From assembly GCF_018881635.1 (NCBI RefSeq), contig NZ_JACVPY010000004.1:1-64000 (forward strand): a stretch of DNA of 64,000 bases, written 5' to 3'. The notes beneath the pieces are model-generated. The model was not told where the DNA came from. It saw only the letters and a program-made list of their open reading frames with translations, and made no database searches. Numbering within the stretch: the first letter of the stretch is position 1; the number at the start of each line of letters is the position of its first letter. Below, piece after piece: positions 10,227 through 22,601 of this stretch. Origin of the DNA: Polynucleobacter sp. UB-Piko-W3. GTDB lineage: Bacteria > Pseudomonadota > Gammaproteobacteria > Burkholderiales > Burkholderiaceae. The translations under genes and the position numbers were made by a program.

Positions 10227-10622
10227 ATGAGTATCAGCGATCCAATCGCCGACATGTTGACCCGGATCCGCAATGCGCAAGCAGTGCAGAAGCCCGTAGT
10301 CTTGATGCCGTCGTCAAAAGTTAAAGTAGCCATTGCAAAAGTATTGCAAGATGAAGGCTATATCGAAAGTTTTGAAATCAAAGGTGAAGCCGCTAAGCCA
10401 GTGCTCCACATTGATCTTAAATACTACGCAGGCCGCCCTGTTATTGAGCGTATTGACCGTGTATCAACACCAAGTCTACGTATCTATAAAGGTCGCCATG
10501 ACATTCCAGAAGTAATGAATGGCTTGGGCATTGCAATTATTTCAACCCCTCAAGGCGTAATGACAGACCGTAAAGCACGTGCAACAGGCGTGGGCGGCGA
10601 AGTTATTTGCTACGTAGCTTAA
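10227..10622 (+). CDS. rpsH: 30S ribosomal protein S8
   Basis: Primary 16S rRNA-binding protein. In E. coli it is the translational repressor of the spc operon, acting at rplE. 131 aa, starting [18 protein letters not shown] and ending with the expected [22 protein letters not shown] is seven bases before the ATG. No obvious S8-site copy was identified by eye near rplE. Confidence 0.98.
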
Positions 10623-10632
10623 GGAGCGAAAT

Positions 10633-11166
10633 ATGTCCCGCGTAGGCAAATCACCAATTACAGTTCCAAAGGGCGCTGAGATCAGCATCAACGGTGCAAA
10701 CATTACTGTTAAAGGCCCATTGGGTACCTTGACACATAACTTGCATCCTTCTGTTGGTTTGAAACAAGCAGATGGCGTATTGACAGTGGTTGTTAATAAC
10801 GACTCACCGGAAGCTGGTGCACAGTCAGGTACAGCACGTGCTTTAGTTAACAACATGGTTGTTGGCGTAACTGCTGGCTTTGAGCGCAAGCTCAGCTTGG
10901 TAGGCGTTGGTTACCGTGCTGCTGCACAAGGCGAAACATTGAAGTTGCAGTTAGGTTTCTCACACGACATTATTTATAACCTACCAAAGGGTGTAAAAGC
11001 TGAGACTCCAACGCAAACCGAAATCATTATTAAAGGCTTCAACAAGCAGCAAGTTGGCCAGGTCGCAGCTGAAGTTCGTGCTTACCGTTCACCAGAGCCA
11101 TACAAAGGCAAGGGTGTTCGATACGTCGACGAAGTTGTGCATCTAAAAGAAACTAAGAAGAAGTAA
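10633..11166 (+). CDS. rplF: 50S ribosomal protein L6
   Basis: Located near the sarcin-ricin loop and the factor-binding site. 177 aa, two-domain family length. Conserved start [17 protein letters not shown] and C-terminal [16 protein letters not shown]. Follows rpsH after 10 bp with SD AAGGAG. Confidence 0.98.
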   Translation: MSRVGKSPITVPKGAEISINGANITVKGPLGTLTHNLHPSVGLKQADGVLTVVVNNDSPEAGAQSGTARALVNNMVVGVTAGFERKLSLVGVGYRAAAQGETLKLQLGFSHDIIYNLPKGVKAETPTQTEIIIKGFNKQQVGQVAAEVRAYRSPEPYKGKGVRYVDEVVHLKETKKK

Positions 11167-11179
11167 GCGAGATTAGAAA

Positions 11180-11533
11180 ATGAATAAAGACGAATCCAGA
11201 CAAAGACGTGCTCGGCAGACTCGTATTCGCATTGCCGAAGCATTGGCAAATCGCTTAACAGTTATCCGTAGCAATTCACATATTTCTGCGCAGGTTTATA
11301 GCCCATGTGGAACCAAAGTTGTAGCAGCTGCTTCAACAATGGAAAAAGATTTGCGCCAAGCAATCAAAAATGGCGGCAACGCTGAAGCTGCAAAACAAGT
11401 TGGCAAGTTAGTTGCTGAGCGTGCTGTTAAAGCAGGCATTGTTGATGTTGCTTTTGATCGTTCCGGTCATCGTTATCACGGCCGTATTAAGGCCTTAGCT
11501 GAAGCTGCGCGTGAAGCCGGCCTGAAGTTCTAA
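11180..11533 (+). CDS. rplR: 50S ribosomal protein L18
   Basis: Brings 5S rRNA into the 50S subunit together with L5. 117 aa with the basic N-terminus and the conserved C-terminal [24 protein letters not shown]. 13 bp after rplF, 18 bp before rpsE. Confidence 0.97.
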   Translation: MNKDESRQRRARQTRIRIAEALANRLTVIRSNSHISAQVYSPCGTKVVAAASTMEKDLRQAIKNGGNAEAAKQVGKLVAERAVKAGIVDVAFDRSGHRYHGRIKALAEAAREAGLKF

Positions 11534-11551
11534 TAGGGTTTAGGAAAAAAC

Positions 11552-12070
11552 ATGGCAAAAATGCAAACTAAGATGCAAAACGAAGAGCGTGATGATGGTC
11601 TTCGCGAGAAGATGATCGCTGTTAATCGTGTTACTAAAGTGGTTAAGGGTGGTCGTATTCTCGGCTTCGCTGCACTCACTGTAGTTGGCGATGGCGATGG
11701 CCGCATCGGCATGGGTAAAGGAAAATCAAAAGAAGTTCCAGTTGCCGTTCAAAAGGCAATGGACGAAGCTCGTCGCAAGATGATCAAAGTTTCCTTGCGT
11801 AAAGGTACTTTGCAACACACTGTTACTGGTCAACATGGCGCATCACGCGTTTTGATTTCTCCAGCTAAAGACGGTACAGGAATTATTGCTGGTGGCCCAA
11901 TGCGCGCGATTTTCGACGTAATGGGCGTAACTAACGTTGTTGCTAAGTCACTCGGTTCTACAAACCCATACAACTTAGTTCGCGCAACGATTGATGGTTT
12001 AAGCAAGATGAGTACTCCTGCTGAGATTGCCGCTAAGCGCGGTAAGTCAGTTGAAGAGATTCTCGGCTAA
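11552..12070 (+). CDS. rpsE: 30S ribosomal protein S5
   Basis: Body protein at the mRNA entry site, involved in decoding accuracy. 172 aa with the dsRBD-like N-domain ([20 protein letters not shown] at about 20-39) and the [18 protein letters not shown] loop. Ends [11 protein letters not shown]. Member of the spc block. Confidence 0.98.
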   Translation: MAKMQTKMQNEERDDGLREKMIAVNRVTKVVKGGRILGFAALTVVGDGDGRIGMGKGKSKEVPVAVQKAMDEARRKMIKVSLRKGTLQHTVTGQHGASRVLISPAKDGTGIIAGGPMRAIFDVMGVTNVVAKSLGSTNPYNLVRATIDGLSKMSTPAEIAAKRGKSVEEILG

Positions 12071-12094
12071 GACTAAAAGATTAGGAATCTACAA

Positions 12095-12283
12095 ATGACA
12101 AAATCTAACTCTAAAGTCAAACTGCAGCTAGTACGCAGCTTGATCGGTACACGCGAAAGCCATCGTGCAACTGTCCGTGGCTTAGGCCTTGGTCGCATCA
12201 ATTCTGTTTCTGAATTGGAAGACACACCAGCTGTACGCGGCATGATTAATAAAGTTTCTTATCTAGTTAAAGTCCTTGGTTAA
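12095..12283 (+). CDS. rpmD: 50S ribosomal protein L30
   Basis: Small 50S protein found in most but not all bacteria. 62 aa, with the family motif [20 protein letters not shown] near residues 13-32 and [12 protein letters not shown] at the end. Lies in the standard place between rpsE and rplO. Confidence 0.96.
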   Translation: MTKSNSKVKLQLVRSLIGTRESHRATVRGLGLGRINSVSELEDTPAVRGMINKVSYLVKVLG

Positions 12284-12310
12284 TAACTAGCAAGTAAATA
12301 GGCGAATAAT

Positions 12311-12751
12311 ATGCAACTTAATACACTGAAACCCGCAGAGGGCTCCAAGAAAAATCGTCGTCGCGTTGGTCGCGGCATTGGTTCTGGTCTTGGTAAAACT
12401 GCTGGCCGTGGTCACAAAGGTCAAAAATCCCGTTCCGGTGGTTTCCACAAGGTTGGATTTGAAGGCGGTCAAATGCCGATGTATCGTCGTTTGCCAAAAC
12501 GCGGTTTCGTATCTTTAACACGTCGTCACGTTGGTCAAATCACTTTGAACGACTTAGCAAAAATCAATTTGCCAGAAGTAGACTTGTTGGTTTTAAAAGC
12601 ACATGGTTTTGCTGGTGAACAAATCAATTCAGTTAAGGTTGTTAAAACTGGCGAACTCAAGATTGCTGTAACCCTCAAAGGTATTACAGCTACTGCCGGC
12701 GCAAAAGCAGCTATCGAAGCGGCTGGCGGCAAATTGCTTGAAGTAGCTTAA
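12311..12751 (+). CDS. rplO: 50S ribosomal protein L15
   Basis: Late-assembly 50S protein with a Gly/Arg-rich extended N-terminus ([20 protein letters not shown], about residues 18-37). 146 aa, full length. It precedes secY by 19 bp, the normal spc order. Confidence 0.98.
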   Translation: MQLNTLKPAEGSKKNRRRVGRGIGSGLGKTAGRGHKGQKSRSGGFHKVGFEGGQMPMYRRLPKRGFVSLTRRHVGQITLNDLAKINLPEVDLLVLKAHGFAGEQINSVKVVKTGELKIAVTLKGITATAGAKAAIEAAGGKLLEVA

Positions 12752-12770
12752 TAGGTCCTTTTTACTGAAT

Positions 12771-14108
12771 ATGGCATTAGCACCTACCACTAACCTAGGC
12801 ACTGCAGCGGCAGGAGGCAAGTTTGGCGAATTACGTCAACGCTTGATTTTCTTGGTGTTGGCTTTGCTCGTGTTCCGTTTGGGTGCCCATATTCCAGTTC
12901 CAGGCATTGATCCTGACCAATTGGCTCAGTTATTTGCAGATCAAAAAGACGGTATCTTGGGGATGTTCAACTTGTTCTCGGGCGGCGCTTTATCGCGCTT
13001 CACTGTATTTGCCTTGGGAATCATGCCTTATATCTCTGCATCGATCATCATGCAGTTAATGACCATTGTTCTCCCATCTTTAGAGGCTCTGAAAAAAGAG
13101 GGCCAAGCAGGTCAACGTAAGATTACTCAGTACACCCGTTATGGCACCGTACTATTGGCGACTTTCCAGGCTTTGGGAATCTCAGTTGCTTTGCAAGCTC
13201 AGCCTGGCTTGGTATTAAATCCAGGTTTGATGTTTGAACTCAATACTGTTGTGACCTTAGTCACTGGTACGATGTTCTTGATGTGGCTTGGTGAGCAAAT
13301 TACTGAGCGCGGCCTTGGCAATGGTATTTCTATCATTATTTTTGGCGGCATTGTTTCTGGATTGCCAAGCGCATTAGCTAGCTTGTTAGAGTTAGTTCGT
13401 ACTGGCTCGATGAATATTATTTCTGCATTGCTCATCGTTGTGATTTGCGTGGCAGTGACCTATTTTGTAGTGTTTGTAGAGCGCGGTCAGCGCCGTATCT
13501 TAGTGAACTACGCTAAGCGTCAAGTAGGCAACAAGGTTTATGGCGGTCAATCTTCCTACTTCCCATTGAAGTTAAATATGGCAGGCGTTATTCCTCCTAT
13601 TTTTGCTTCTTCAATTATTTTGTTCCCTGCAACGATTGCTGGCTGGTTTACATCAGGCGAGCCAACTAATATGTTCAGCAGAATTATTAAAGACTTGGCT
13701 GCTACTTTGGCCCCAGGTCAACCCGTGTACACCATTCTGTATGCGGCAGCAATTATCTTCTTCTGCTTTTTCTATACCGCTTTGGTATTTAACAGCCGTG
13801 ATACTTCTGAGAACCTCAAGAAGAGTGGTGCGTTTGTTCCCGGTATTCGTCCAGGTGACCAAACGGCACGTTATATCGATAAGATCTTGGTGCGTTTGAC
13901 ATTGGCTGGTGCAATTTATATGGTTTTGGTTTGCTTGTTGCCAGAATTTTTAGTGTTGAAGTACAACGTGCCGTTTTATTTCGGCGGTACTTCCTTGTTG
14001 ATTATTGTTGTTGTTGCGATGGATTTCATGGCTCAGGTTCAGTCATACGTAATGCAGCAACAGTATGGCTCTTTGATGAAAAAAGCCAACTTTAATATGG
14101 GCGCCTAA
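12771..14108 (+). CDS. secY: Protein translocase channel subunit SecY
   Basis: Forms the inner-membrane SecYEG channel. 445 aa with the expected ten membrane segments. The N-terminal [23 protein letters not shown] covers TM1 and the plug region follows ([18 protein letters not shown]). The SecA-binding cytoplasmic loops are intact. The SD before the ATG is weak, so translation may be coupled to rplO. infA begins four bases after the stop. Confidence 0.98.
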   Translation: MALAPTTNLGTAAAGGKFGELRQRLIFLVLALLVFRLGAHIPVPGIDPDQLAQLFADQKDGILGMFNLFSGGALSRFTVFALGIMPYISASIIMQLMTIVLPSLEALKKEGQAGQRKITQYTRYGTVLLATFQALGISVALQAQPGLVLNPGLMFELNTVVTLVTGTMFLMWLGEQITERGLGNGISIIIFGGIVSGLPSALASLLELVRTGSMNIISALLIVVICVAVTYFVVFVERGQRRILVNYAKRQVGNKVYGGQSSYFPLKLNMAGVIPPIFASSIILFPATIAGWFTSGEPTNMFSRIIKDLAATLAPGQPVYTILYAAAIIFFCFFYTALVFNSRDTSENLKKSGAFVPGIRPGDQTARYIDKILVRLTLAGAIYMVLVCLLPEFLVLKYNVPFYFGGTSLLIIVVVAMDFMAQVQSYVMQQQYGSLMKKANFNMGA

Positions 14109-14112
14109 CTGA

Positions 14113-14331
14113 ATGTCTAAAGACGATGCAATTCAGATGGCGGGTGAGATTGTTGAGAATTTGCCGAACGCAATGTTTCGCGTGAAGCTTGAAAACGGAC
14201 ATGTAGTTCTAGGGCACATTTCTGGAAAGATGCGGATGCATTACATCCGTATTTTGCCGGGAGATAAGGTAACAGTGGAGATGACTCCTTACGACCTGAC
14301 GCGCGCCAGAATTATATTCCGGGCGAAGTAA
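14113..14331 (+). CDS. infA: Translation initiation factor IF-1
   Basis: OB-fold factor that binds the A site of the 30S and assists IF-2 and IF-3. 72 aa, family length, with the motif [20 protein letters not shown] at about residues 32-51. The start is four bases after secY, so it is probably translationally coupled. Position between secY and rpmJ is standard. Confidence 0.97.
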   Translation: MSKDDAIQMAGEIVENLPNAMFRVKLENGHVVLGHISGKMRMHYIRILPGDKVTVEMTPYDLTRARIIFRAK

Positions 14332-14365
14332 AGATTTAGTAGTACCTATTTTTAAGAGGTGAGTT

Positions 14366-14482
14366 ATGAAAGTTTTAGCATCCGTTAAGTGTATTTGCAG
14401 AAATTGCAAGATCATTAAGCGCAAACGTGTTGTGCGTGTGATCTGTTCTTCAGACGCACGTCATAAGCAGCGTCAAGGCTGA
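14366..14482 (+). CDS. rpmJ: 50S ribosomal protein L36
   Basis: 38-aa protein of the 50S. The zinc-binding residues Cys11, Cys14, Cys27 and His33 are all present, so this is the zinc-containing form. Ends with the family tail KQRQG. SD AAGAGGTGAG is upstream of the ATG. An extra Cys at position 9 is unusual but outside the known zinc set. Confidence 0.95.
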   Translation: MKVLASVKCICRNCKIIKRKRVVRVICSSDARHKQRQG

Positions 14483-14506
14483 TCTAGTTAATTAAGAGGA
14501 AATCTC

Positions 14507-14872
14507 ATGGCACGTATCGCTGGGGTAAACATCCCAAATCATCAACACACTGTCATTGGTTTGACAGCAATTTTTGGCATTGGCACAACTCGTGCTCGCA
14601 AAATTTGCCAAACCACAGGTGTTGCTATTGATAAAAAAATCAAAGATCTTACTGACGCTGACTTGGAAAAGTTGCGTGATGAAGTAGGTAAGTTCATCAC
14701 CGAAGGTGACCTTCGTCGCGAAGTAACTATGAGCATCAAGCGTTTGATGGACTTAGGTTGCTACCGTGGCGTACGTCATCGTAAGGGCCTGCCTGTACGT
14801 GGACAGCGTACTAAGACCAATGCACGTACCCGTAAGGGCCCACGCAAGTCTGGCGTGCAACTGAAGAAATAA
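14507..14872 (+). CDS. rpsM: 30S ribosomal protein S13
   Basis: Head protein that contacts P-site tRNA and the 50S. 121 aa, starting [19 protein letters not shown], with the C-terminal [14 protein letters not shown] tail. First gene of the alpha block; the preceding gap is only 24 bp, too short for the E. coli S4-binding pseudoknot in the same place. Confidence 0.98.
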   Translation: MARIAGVNIPNHQHTVIGLTAIFGIGTTRARKICQTTGVAIDKKIKDLTDADLEKLRDEVGKFITEGDLRREVTMSIKRLMDLGCYRGVRHRKGLPVRGQRTKTNARTRKGPRKSGVQLKK

Positions 14873-14890
14873 TCAAGAAAGTTTATTGAC

Positions 14891-15298
14891 ATGGCAAAAC
14901 AACAATCCGCTTCTGCTGCTTCACAGCGCACGCGCAAGAAGGTTAAAAAGAACGTTGCTGACGGTATCGCGCACGTTCACGCTTCTTTTAACAACACCAT
15001 TATTACGATCACTGATCGTCAAGGAAATGCGCTTTCATGGGCAACCTCTGGCGGCCAGGGCTTCAAAGGTTCCCGTAAATCAACACCTTTTGCTGCTCAG
15101 GTAGCCGCAGAAGTTGCTGGTAAGGCAGCTGTTGAATGCGGTATCAAGAACTTGGAAGTTCAAATCAAGGGTCCAGGCCCAGGTCGTGAATCAGCAGTTC
15201 GCGCATTGAACTCTTTGGGAATCAAGATCACTGAGATTCAAGACGTCACTCCAGTCCCACATAATGGTTGCCGTCCTCCAAAGCGTCGTCGTATTTAA
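14891..15298 (+). CDS. rpsK: 30S ribosomal protein S11
   Basis: Platform protein near the Shine-Dalgarno helix. 135 aa, containing [22 protein letters not shown] and ending [13 protein letters not shown]. The stop is followed by a 117-bp gap with a hairpin before rpsD. Confidence 0.98.
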   Translation: MAKQQSASAASQRTRKKVKKNVADGIAHVHASFNNTIITITDRQGNALSWATSGGQGFKGSRKSTPFAAQVAAEVAGKAAVECGIKNLEVQIKGPGPGRESAVRALNSLGIKITEIQDVTPVPHNGCRPPKRRRI

Positions 15299-15376
15299 GC
15301 TGTGGAGTTAGTAGTAAAAAGTTGAGTAGTTTTTTATTAAAAGCCCACTGTTCATCTGATTTAAAGGGTGAACTCA

Positions 15377-15397
15377 CCGCTGGTCGCAAGACTGCGG
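15377..15397 (+). promoter_or_regulatory. GNRA-loop hairpin in the rpsD leader
   Basis: CCGC (15377-15380) pairs with GCGG (15394-15397); after a bulged T, GGTC (15382-15385) pairs with GACT (15390-15393, one G-T pair), closing a GCAA tetraloop. It ends six bases before the AAAGGAAA ribosome-binding site of rpsD. The location suggests control of rpsD translation, possibly by S4 itself. Confidence 0.5.
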
Positions 15398-15415
15398 CAA
15401 AGAAAGGAAAGCATC

Positions 15416-16039
15416 GTGGCACGTTACTTAGGGCCTAAGGCCAAATTAGCACGTCGGGAAGGTACCGACTTATTTTTAAAGAGCGCACGTCGCGCCCTGT
15501 CAGACAAGTGCAAGTTAGATACTAAGCCTGGTCAACATGGTCGTACGTCTGGCTCAAGAACATCAGATTACGGTAATCAATTGCGTGAAAAGCAAAAGGT
15601 TAAACGTATCTACGGCATTTTAGAGCGTCAATTCCGTCGTTACTTCGCAGAAGCTGAGCGTCGTAAGGGCAATACTGGTGCAACATTGCTCCAGTTGCTT
15701 GAGTCACGTCTAGACAATGTGGTTTATCGCATGGGCTTTGGTTCAACACGCGCAGAAGCACGTCAGTTGGTTTCTCATTGCGCAATTTTGCTCAATGGTA
15801 GTCCAGTGAATATCCCATCCATTCAAGTTAAGCCTGGTGATGTGGTTGCTATCCGTGAAAAAGCGAAGAAGCAAACACGTATTACAGAATCACTCAATTT
15901 AGTTCAGCAAATGACTGCTATCAGCTGGGTTTCAGTTGACGCAGGCAAGCTGGAGGGAACGTTCAAGCAAGTGCCAGACCGCGAAGAAATTAGCGGTGAA
16001 ATTAATGAAAGTTTGATCGTTGAATTGTATTCACGCTAA
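15416..16039 (+). CDS. rpsD: 30S ribosomal protein S4
   Basis: Primary 16S rRNA-binding protein and known autogenous repressor of the alpha operon in enterobacteria. From the GTG at 15416 the product is 207 aa, the family length, and starts [16 protein letters not shown]. An upstream start at 15368 would add 16 non-family residues and ignore the SD AAAGGAAA at 15403-15410. An S4-type RNA-binding domain lies at about residues 97-160. Confidence 0.96.
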   Translation: MARYLGPKAKLARREGTDLFLKSARRALSDKCKLDTKPGQHGRTSGSRTSDYGNQLREKQKVKRIYGILERQFRRYFAEAERRKGNTGATLLQLLESRLDNVVYRMGFGSTRAEARQLVSHCAILLNGSPVNIPSIQVKPGDVVAIREKAKKQTRITESLNLVQQMTAISWVSVDAGKLEGTFKQVPDREEISGEINESLIVELYSR

Positions 16040-16062
16040 TTAGGCACTATCAAGGAAAAAAT

Positions 16063-17043
16063 ATGCAAACAAATTTGCTCAAGCCAAAAATTATTTCTGT
16101 TGAAGCGCTTTCCGCCAACCAAGCTAAGGTTGTTATGGAGCCGTTCGAGCGTGGCTATGGCCACACACTCGGAAATGCATTACGTCGTGTACTTTTGTCC
16201 TCGATGGTTGGTTATGCGCCAACTGAAGTAGCAATTGCAGGTGTAGTTCATGAATATTCCACCTTAGATGGCGTTCAAGAGGACGTAGTTAATCTCCTGC
16301 TCAATCTCAAAGGTATCGTATTTAAGTTGCAGTCACGTGATGAAGTGACTATCAATTTGCGTAAAGAAGGCCCAGGCGTCGTTACAGCAAAAGATATCGA
16401 TTTGCCACACGATGTAGAAATCATTAATCCTGATCATGTGATCGCTCACTTATCTGCAGGTGGTAAGTTAGATATGCAGATCAAGGTTGAAAAAGGCCGT
16501 GGCTATGTCCCAGGTAACGTGCGTCAATACAACGACGAAACTACTAAGATCATCGGTCGTATCGTATTGGATGCCTCATTTAGCCCAGTAAGTCGTGTTA
16601 GCTATGCTGTTGAATCTGCTCGTGTTGAACAACGTACCGACCTCGATCGTCTCGTAATGACTATCGAAACAAACGGAGTATTGTCGCCTGAGGAAGCAAT
16701 TCGTCAAGCAGCAACTATTTTGGTTGACCAGTTGGTTGTATTCGCAGCTCTTGAGAGTAGCGAAGTTTCTGGCGATCTCGCACCAAGCCGCTCTTCAATG
16801 GTTGATCCAATGTTGATGCGTCCGGTTGATGATCTCGAGCTCACAGTTCGCTCTGCAAACTGCTTGAAGGCTGAGAATATTTACTACATCGGTGACTTGA
16901 TTCAACGTACAGAGAATGAATTGTTGAAGACGCCTAATTTGGGTCGTAAGTCTTTGAATGAAATTAAAGACGTATTGGCTGCTCGTGGCTTAAGTCTTGG
17001 CATGAAACTCGAAAGCTGGCCTCCAGCTAACCTTGAGAAATAA
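16063..17043 (+). CDS. rpoA: RNA polymerase subunit alpha
   Basis: Scaffold for RNA polymerase assembly and contact point for activators and UP elements. 326 aa. The N-terminal domain (about 1-230) contains [20 protein letters not shown]. The C-terminal domain (about 245-315) contains the DNA-binding [31 protein letters not shown] region. Lies between rpsD and rplQ as usual. Confidence 0.98.
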   Translation: MQTNLLKPKIISVEALSANQAKVVMEPFERGYGHTLGNALRRVLLSSMVGYAPTEVAIAGVVHEYSTLDGVQEDVVNLLLNLKGIVFKLQSRDEVTINLRKEGPGVVTAKDIDLPHDVEIINPDHVIAHLSAGGKLDMQIKVEKGRGYVPGNVRQYNDETTKIIGRIVLDASFSPVSRVSYAVESARVEQRTDLDRLVMTIETNGVLSPEEAIRQAATILVDQLVVFAALESSEVSGDLAPSRSSMVDPMLMRPVDDLELTVRSANCLKAENIYYIGDLIQRTENELLKTPNLGRKSLNEIKDVLAARGLSLGMKLESWPPANLEK

Positions 17044-17059
17044 TTAGAAAGGAAGCATC

Positions 17060-17455
17060 ATGCGTCACGGAAACGGCTTACGCAAACTCAATAGAACATC
17101 TTCACATCGCTTGGCGATGCTGCGCAATATGTCCAATTCTCTTTTGGAGCACGAAGTGATTAAAACCACTTTGCCAAAGGCAAAAGAATTGCGCATGGTT
17201 GTTGAGCCTTTAATTACCTTAGGTAAAAAAGATAACTTGGCAAACCGTCGCTTGGCATTCAATCGCACACGTGATCGCGATATCGTGACTAAACTCTTCA
17301 CAGAGCTTGGTCCACGTTATGCAACGCGTCCGGGTGGCTACCTTCGTATTTTGAAGTTTGGCTTCCGTCATGGCGACAATGCGCCAATGGCACTGGTTGA
17401 GTTGCTTGATCGTCCAGAGGTTGATGAAACAGCAGCTACGGTTGAAGAGGCTTAA
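17060..17455 (+). CDS. rplQ: 50S ribosomal protein L17
   Basis: 50S protein near the tunnel exit and last gene of the superoperon. 131 aa, with the start [17 protein letters not shown] and the conserved [20 protein letters not shown] near residues 93-112. A strong terminator follows directly. Confidence 0.98.
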   Translation: MRHGNGLRKLNRTSSHRLAMLRNMSNSLLEHEVIKTTLPKAKELRMVVEPLITLGKKDNLANRRLAFNRTRDRDIVTKLFTELGPRYATRPGGYLRILKFGFRHGDNAPMALVELLDRPEVDETAATVEEA

Positions 17456-17471
17456 GTCTCACAGCCATTTC

Positions 17472-17499
17472 AAAAGCCAGGCTTCGGTCTGGCTTTTTT
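17472..17499 (+). terminator. Rho-independent terminator after rplQ
   Basis: AAAAGCCAG (17472-17480) pairs with CTGGCTTTT (17489-17497). An inner G-T and C-G pair closes a TTCG tetraloop, and a T-tract ends at 17499. A textbook intrinsic terminator for the ribosomal superoperon. Confidence 0.9.
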
Positions 17500-17523
17500 C
17501 ATTAATAGGTTTATAAATACGGT

Positions 17524-17874
17524 ATGCCTCAAAACCTCTCAGTCAATTCCAATCAGCTTCTGGTAGTGGTGACTGCTCTGCCGAGTATAGAGGCTGCTAC
17601 AACCTTAGCTAAAGCCCTGATTGAGGCACATCTTGCTGCCTGTGTTCAGATGAATGAAGGAATTTATTCAATCTATCGTTGGGAAGGAAGGGTTTGCGAG
17701 GAGCAAGAAGTTCTCTTGTCTGCAAAAACGATGTCTCATCAATGGGAAGAGATCTGCGCATTCATCAAAGAAAGTCATCCTTATGGGCTGCCTGAGATTT
17801 TGGCTTTTTCACCAGAGCAATACGACCAGCAATATGGTCAGTGGGTTGGCTCTGAGGTAAATTCAAAGATATGA
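17524..17874 (+). CDS. cutA: CutA-family divalent-cation tolerance protein
   Basis: CutA proteins are small trimers linked to copper tolerance; the exact role is uncertain even in E. coli. 116 aa, typical length, with the family segments HLAACVQMNEGIYSIYRWEG (residues 38-57) and EVLLSAKT. Overlaps dsbD by four bases (ATGA). A cutA-dsbD pairing is also known in E. coli, which supports a thiol/metal link. A TATAAA six bases before the ATG would make any promoter there leaderless. Confidence 0.92.
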   Translation: MPQNLSVNSNQLLVVVTALPSIEAATTLAKALIEAHLAACVQMNEGIYSIYRWEGRVCEEQEVLLSAKTMSHQWEEICAFIKESHPYGLPEILAFSPEQYDQQYGQWVGSEVNSKI

Positions 17875-19538
17875 GATTGTCTTATTTTCTGACAAATTTT
17901 TTTGGGCTATTACTGCTCTTATCGACGCATGTATTTGCAGCGCCAGATTTTTTGCCGCCAGAAAAAGCGTTTCGGGTAGAGGCAACTTGGTTACAAAATT
18001 CTAATCAGCTTGAGATTGAATTTATTCCTGCTAAGGGTTATTACATCTATCAGGAATCGCTTAAATTTGATGTAGGCGTAGAGGATTCTAAGCTATATAA
18101 AATAAGCCCCTCACTGCCATTGGGCATTGAAAAGTTTGATGAAACTTTTCAGAAAAAAATGCAGATTTATAAGCAGCCATTGATAGTGCTGTTGGATGTA
18201 AAGCCAGAAGTAGGAAAACCACTTCATATTGAAGTTGGTCTACAGGGCTGTGCAGAAGCCGGTATTTGTTATCCACCCATGACTTTAAAGTTTTTGTTAG
18301 CTGCGCCTGGTGTTAAAGCAGCACCAATACCAAAAGCTTTTGAAGGTTCACAAAATATAGCCCAATCCAAAGTCGAATTCAGTTTGGCCGATTTGTGGCG
18401 TGATCGAGATGACATTAATGCGATTAGCCGCTTTTTAGCAAACACGTCTACAGCTTATTTATTCTTGGCTTTCTTTGTGTTGGGCCTTGCATTGGCGTTT
18501 ACGCCTTGCGTTTTACCAATGCTCCCGATTCTCTCTAGCGTGATCTTTGGTTCGCAAGGTGGTAAAGCGATTTCTAAGGGGCGTGCAAGCCTCTTGGCAC
18601 TCTCTTATGTGTTGGGTATGGCCATGGTCTATGCCTTGGCAGGAACCTTGATGGCTGCTTTAGGGGGTAGCGTACAAAGGGTTTTACAAAGCCCAGTTGC
18701 ATTGGCTGCCTTTGCTTTATTGCTATTGGCCCTCTCAGGGAGCTTATTTGGGTTGTATGAGCTACGTTTACCGCATTCATGGCACCAGCAGGTTGATCGT
18801 CTGGCAGGACGTCAAAAGGGCGGTAGCGTCTTTGGTGCCTTCGCTTTAGGCGGAATCTCTACTTTAGTCGCAAGCCCCTGTATCACGGCACCATTGGCAG
18901 GCGTATTAGCATTTATTGCCCAAACTGGATCTATGTCCTTAGGTGCTGGATTGCTTTTTGTCATGGCCTTGGGAATGGGCTTGCCGCTCCTCTTCATTGC
19001 CATTGAGGCCCGCGTTTTGATTCCTTCGACCGGTATTTGGATGGTTTGGTTACAGCGCACCTTGGGGGTGTTGCTCGTGGCAACCGCAGCCTGGATAGCA
19101 TCTCCATTGCTGGGGCAGAAGGATGTCAGTGGGTCTGTAAAAATAATCAATGGACAAAAAATTCATCAAGTTGGTGATTTGTCTTTCGCAGTGATTCACT
19201 CTCTGGAAGAGCTTGATGCACAACTTCGTCAAGCAAAGCAAGAGAAAAAATTGGTGTTACTCGATTTTTATGCAGATTGGTGCATCAGCTGTAAAGAGAT
19301 GGAGATCAATACTTTTGCCAACTCAGAAGTGAGTAAAGAATTAAAACAATTTATTTTGTTACAGGCTGATGTGACAAAGAATAGCCCTGACAATCAAGCT
19401 TTAATGAAGCGCTTTGGTTTATTCGGCCCGCCAGGTATTTTGTTCTTCAATCTCAACTCTGAAGAACAAAAAGATCAGCGCGTGATTGGCTATATGCCAC
19501 CCCAACGCTTCATTGACCGCCTACAAAAGTTACCTTAG
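17871..19538 (+). CDS. dsbD: Thiol:disulfide interchange protein DsbD
   Basis: Carries electrons from cytoplasmic thioredoxin across the inner membrane to periplasmic DsbC, DsbG and cytochrome c maturation proteins. 555 aa. Signal peptide at about 1-24; periplasmic alpha domain with Cys127 and Cys133; membrane beta domain with Cys213 (FTPCVLP) and Cys337 (SPCIT); C-terminal thioredoxin-like gamma domain with Cys471-Ile-Ser-Cys474. All three redox pairs are intact. Translationally coupled to cutA. Confidence 0.96.
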   Translation: MRLSYFLTNFFGLLLLLSTHVFAAPDFLPPEKAFRVEATWLQNSNQLEIEFIPAKGYYIYQESLKFDVGVEDSKLYKISPSLPLGIEKFDETFQKKMQIYKQPLIVLLDVKPEVGKPLHIEVGLQGCAEAGICYPPMTLKFLLAAPGVKAAPIPKAFEGSQNIAQSKVEFSLADLWRDRDDINAISRFLANTSTAYLFLAFFVLGLALAFTPCVLPMLPILSSVIFGSQGGKAISKGRASLLALSYVLGMAMVYALAGTLMAALGGSVQRVLQSPVALAAFALLLLALSGSLFGLYELRLPHSWHQQVDRLAGRQKGGSVFGAFALGGISTLVASPCITAPLAGVLAFIAQTGSMSLGAGLLFVMALGMGLPLLFIAIEARVLIPSTGIWMVWLQRTLGVLLVATAAWIASPLLGQKDVSGSVKIINGQKIHQVGDLSFAVIHSLEELDAQLRQAKQEKKLVLLDFYADWCISCKEMEINTFANSEVSKELKQFILLQADVTKNSPDNQALMKRFGLFGPPGILFFNLNSEEQKDQRVIGYMPPQRFIDRLQKLP

Positions 19539-19547
19539 AGCTAGTTC

Positions 19548-21699
<2,152 letters not shown>

Positions 21700-21720
21700 G
21701 TCCTGAAGCTATTGTAAAAT

Positions 21721-21736
21721 CATGAAATAATTCATG
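21721..21736. promoter_or_regulatory. Palindrome between engB and the cytochrome c4 gene
   Basis: CATGAA-ATAA-TTCATG is a perfect inverted repeat with a four-base spacer in the 105-bp divergent region, 22 bp upstream of engB. It could be an operator for either gene. No regulator is indicated. Confidence 0.3.
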
Positions 21737-21804
21737 GTGTTGGGTAAAAGAGTTGTAAATATAGGGCCCAAACACTTTTAGGAATTTTTGCCAAGGTAAA
21801 CATA

Positions 21805-22527
21805 ATGCGTCAAAGCTCCAAAATCTCCAAATTAACTGGTTTGCGTGCTAGTTTTGCGGTTCTCTCTATTTTCGCTCTGATAGGTATTTCTGGAGCTGCT
21901 ATGGCCGCCGATCCAGCTCCAATGCCTCCAGCTCAAGCCAAGGCTGGAGTGCCAGGCAAGCCAAAGGTTGATCCTGTTGCTGGCGAGGCTCTTTACTCTA
22001 ATGGGGATGCAAAACGTGGCGTTACAGCTTGCATTACTTGCCATGGCCCTAAAGGTCAAAGCGCAGTCAGTGCCTGGCCTAAGTTATCTGCACAACATGC
22101 TGCATACACAAATAAGCAATTGAAAAACTTCAAAGAGGGTAGTCGTGCTAACCCGATCATGATGGGTATGGCTGCGGCATTGACTGAGGAAGATATGCAA
22201 AATATTTCTGCATATTTAGTGAAGCAGCCTCTTTCGCAGGGGGTAGCTCAAAACAAAGAAACTATTGAATTAGGTCAAAGTATTTATCGTGGCGGTATTG
22301 CTGCAAAAGGCGTTCCAGCTTGCGCTGCATGCCACAGTCCAACCGGCGCCGGTATTGCCGCTCAATATCCACTCTTAGGTGGCCAATGGGCTGATTACAC
22401 GAATGCGCAGCTGATCGCATTCCGTGAAGGTGTTCGTAAAAATAGCAGCCAAATGACTGCCATTGCCACTAAGCTTTCTGATGCAGAAATGAAGGCAGTT
22501 TCTGATTACATGGCTGGCTTACATTAA
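21805..22527 (+). CDS. Dihaem cytochrome c4
   Basis: Periplasmic electron carrier that feeds terminal oxidases in many betaproteobacteria. 240 aa. A signal peptide at about 1-34 ends AMAAD. Two class I haem domains follow: CITCH at residues 76-80 and CAACH at 173-177, with distal Met ligands in the NPIMMGMA and SSQMTAIA regions. The two halves are internal repeats. A standalone unit with its own terminator. Confidence 0.93.
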   Translation: MRQSSKISKLTGLRASFAVLSIFALIGISGAAMAADPAPMPPAQAKAGVPGKPKVDPVAGEALYSNGDAKRGVTACITCHGPKGQSAVSAWPKLSAQHAAYTNKQLKNFKEGSRANPIMMGMAAALTEEDMQNISAYLVKQPLSQGVAQNKETIELGQSIYRGGIAAKGVPACAACHSPTGAGIAAQYPLLGGQWADYTNAQLIAFREGVRKNSSQMTAIATKLSDAEMKAVSDYMAGLH

Positions 22528-22549
22528 GAAATGATTCTCAGCTTCAAAT

Positions 22550-22578
22550 AAAAACCCCGCTCAGGTGGCGGGGTTTTT
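22550..22578 (+). terminator. Terminator after the cytochrome c4 gene
   Basis: AAAAACCCCGC (22550-22560) pairs with GCGGGGTTTTT (22568-22578) around a seven-base loop. The A/T symmetry means it can serve both the cytochrome gene and convergent lysA, which ends 24 bp downstream. Confidence 0.92.
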
Positions 22579-22601
22579 ATTTTGCTTCCATTTCCAAGAA
22601 A

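Noticed and set aside
14483..14506. S4-type pseudoknot before rpsM, as in E. coli
   Set aside because: Only 24 bp are available and no stem is visible.
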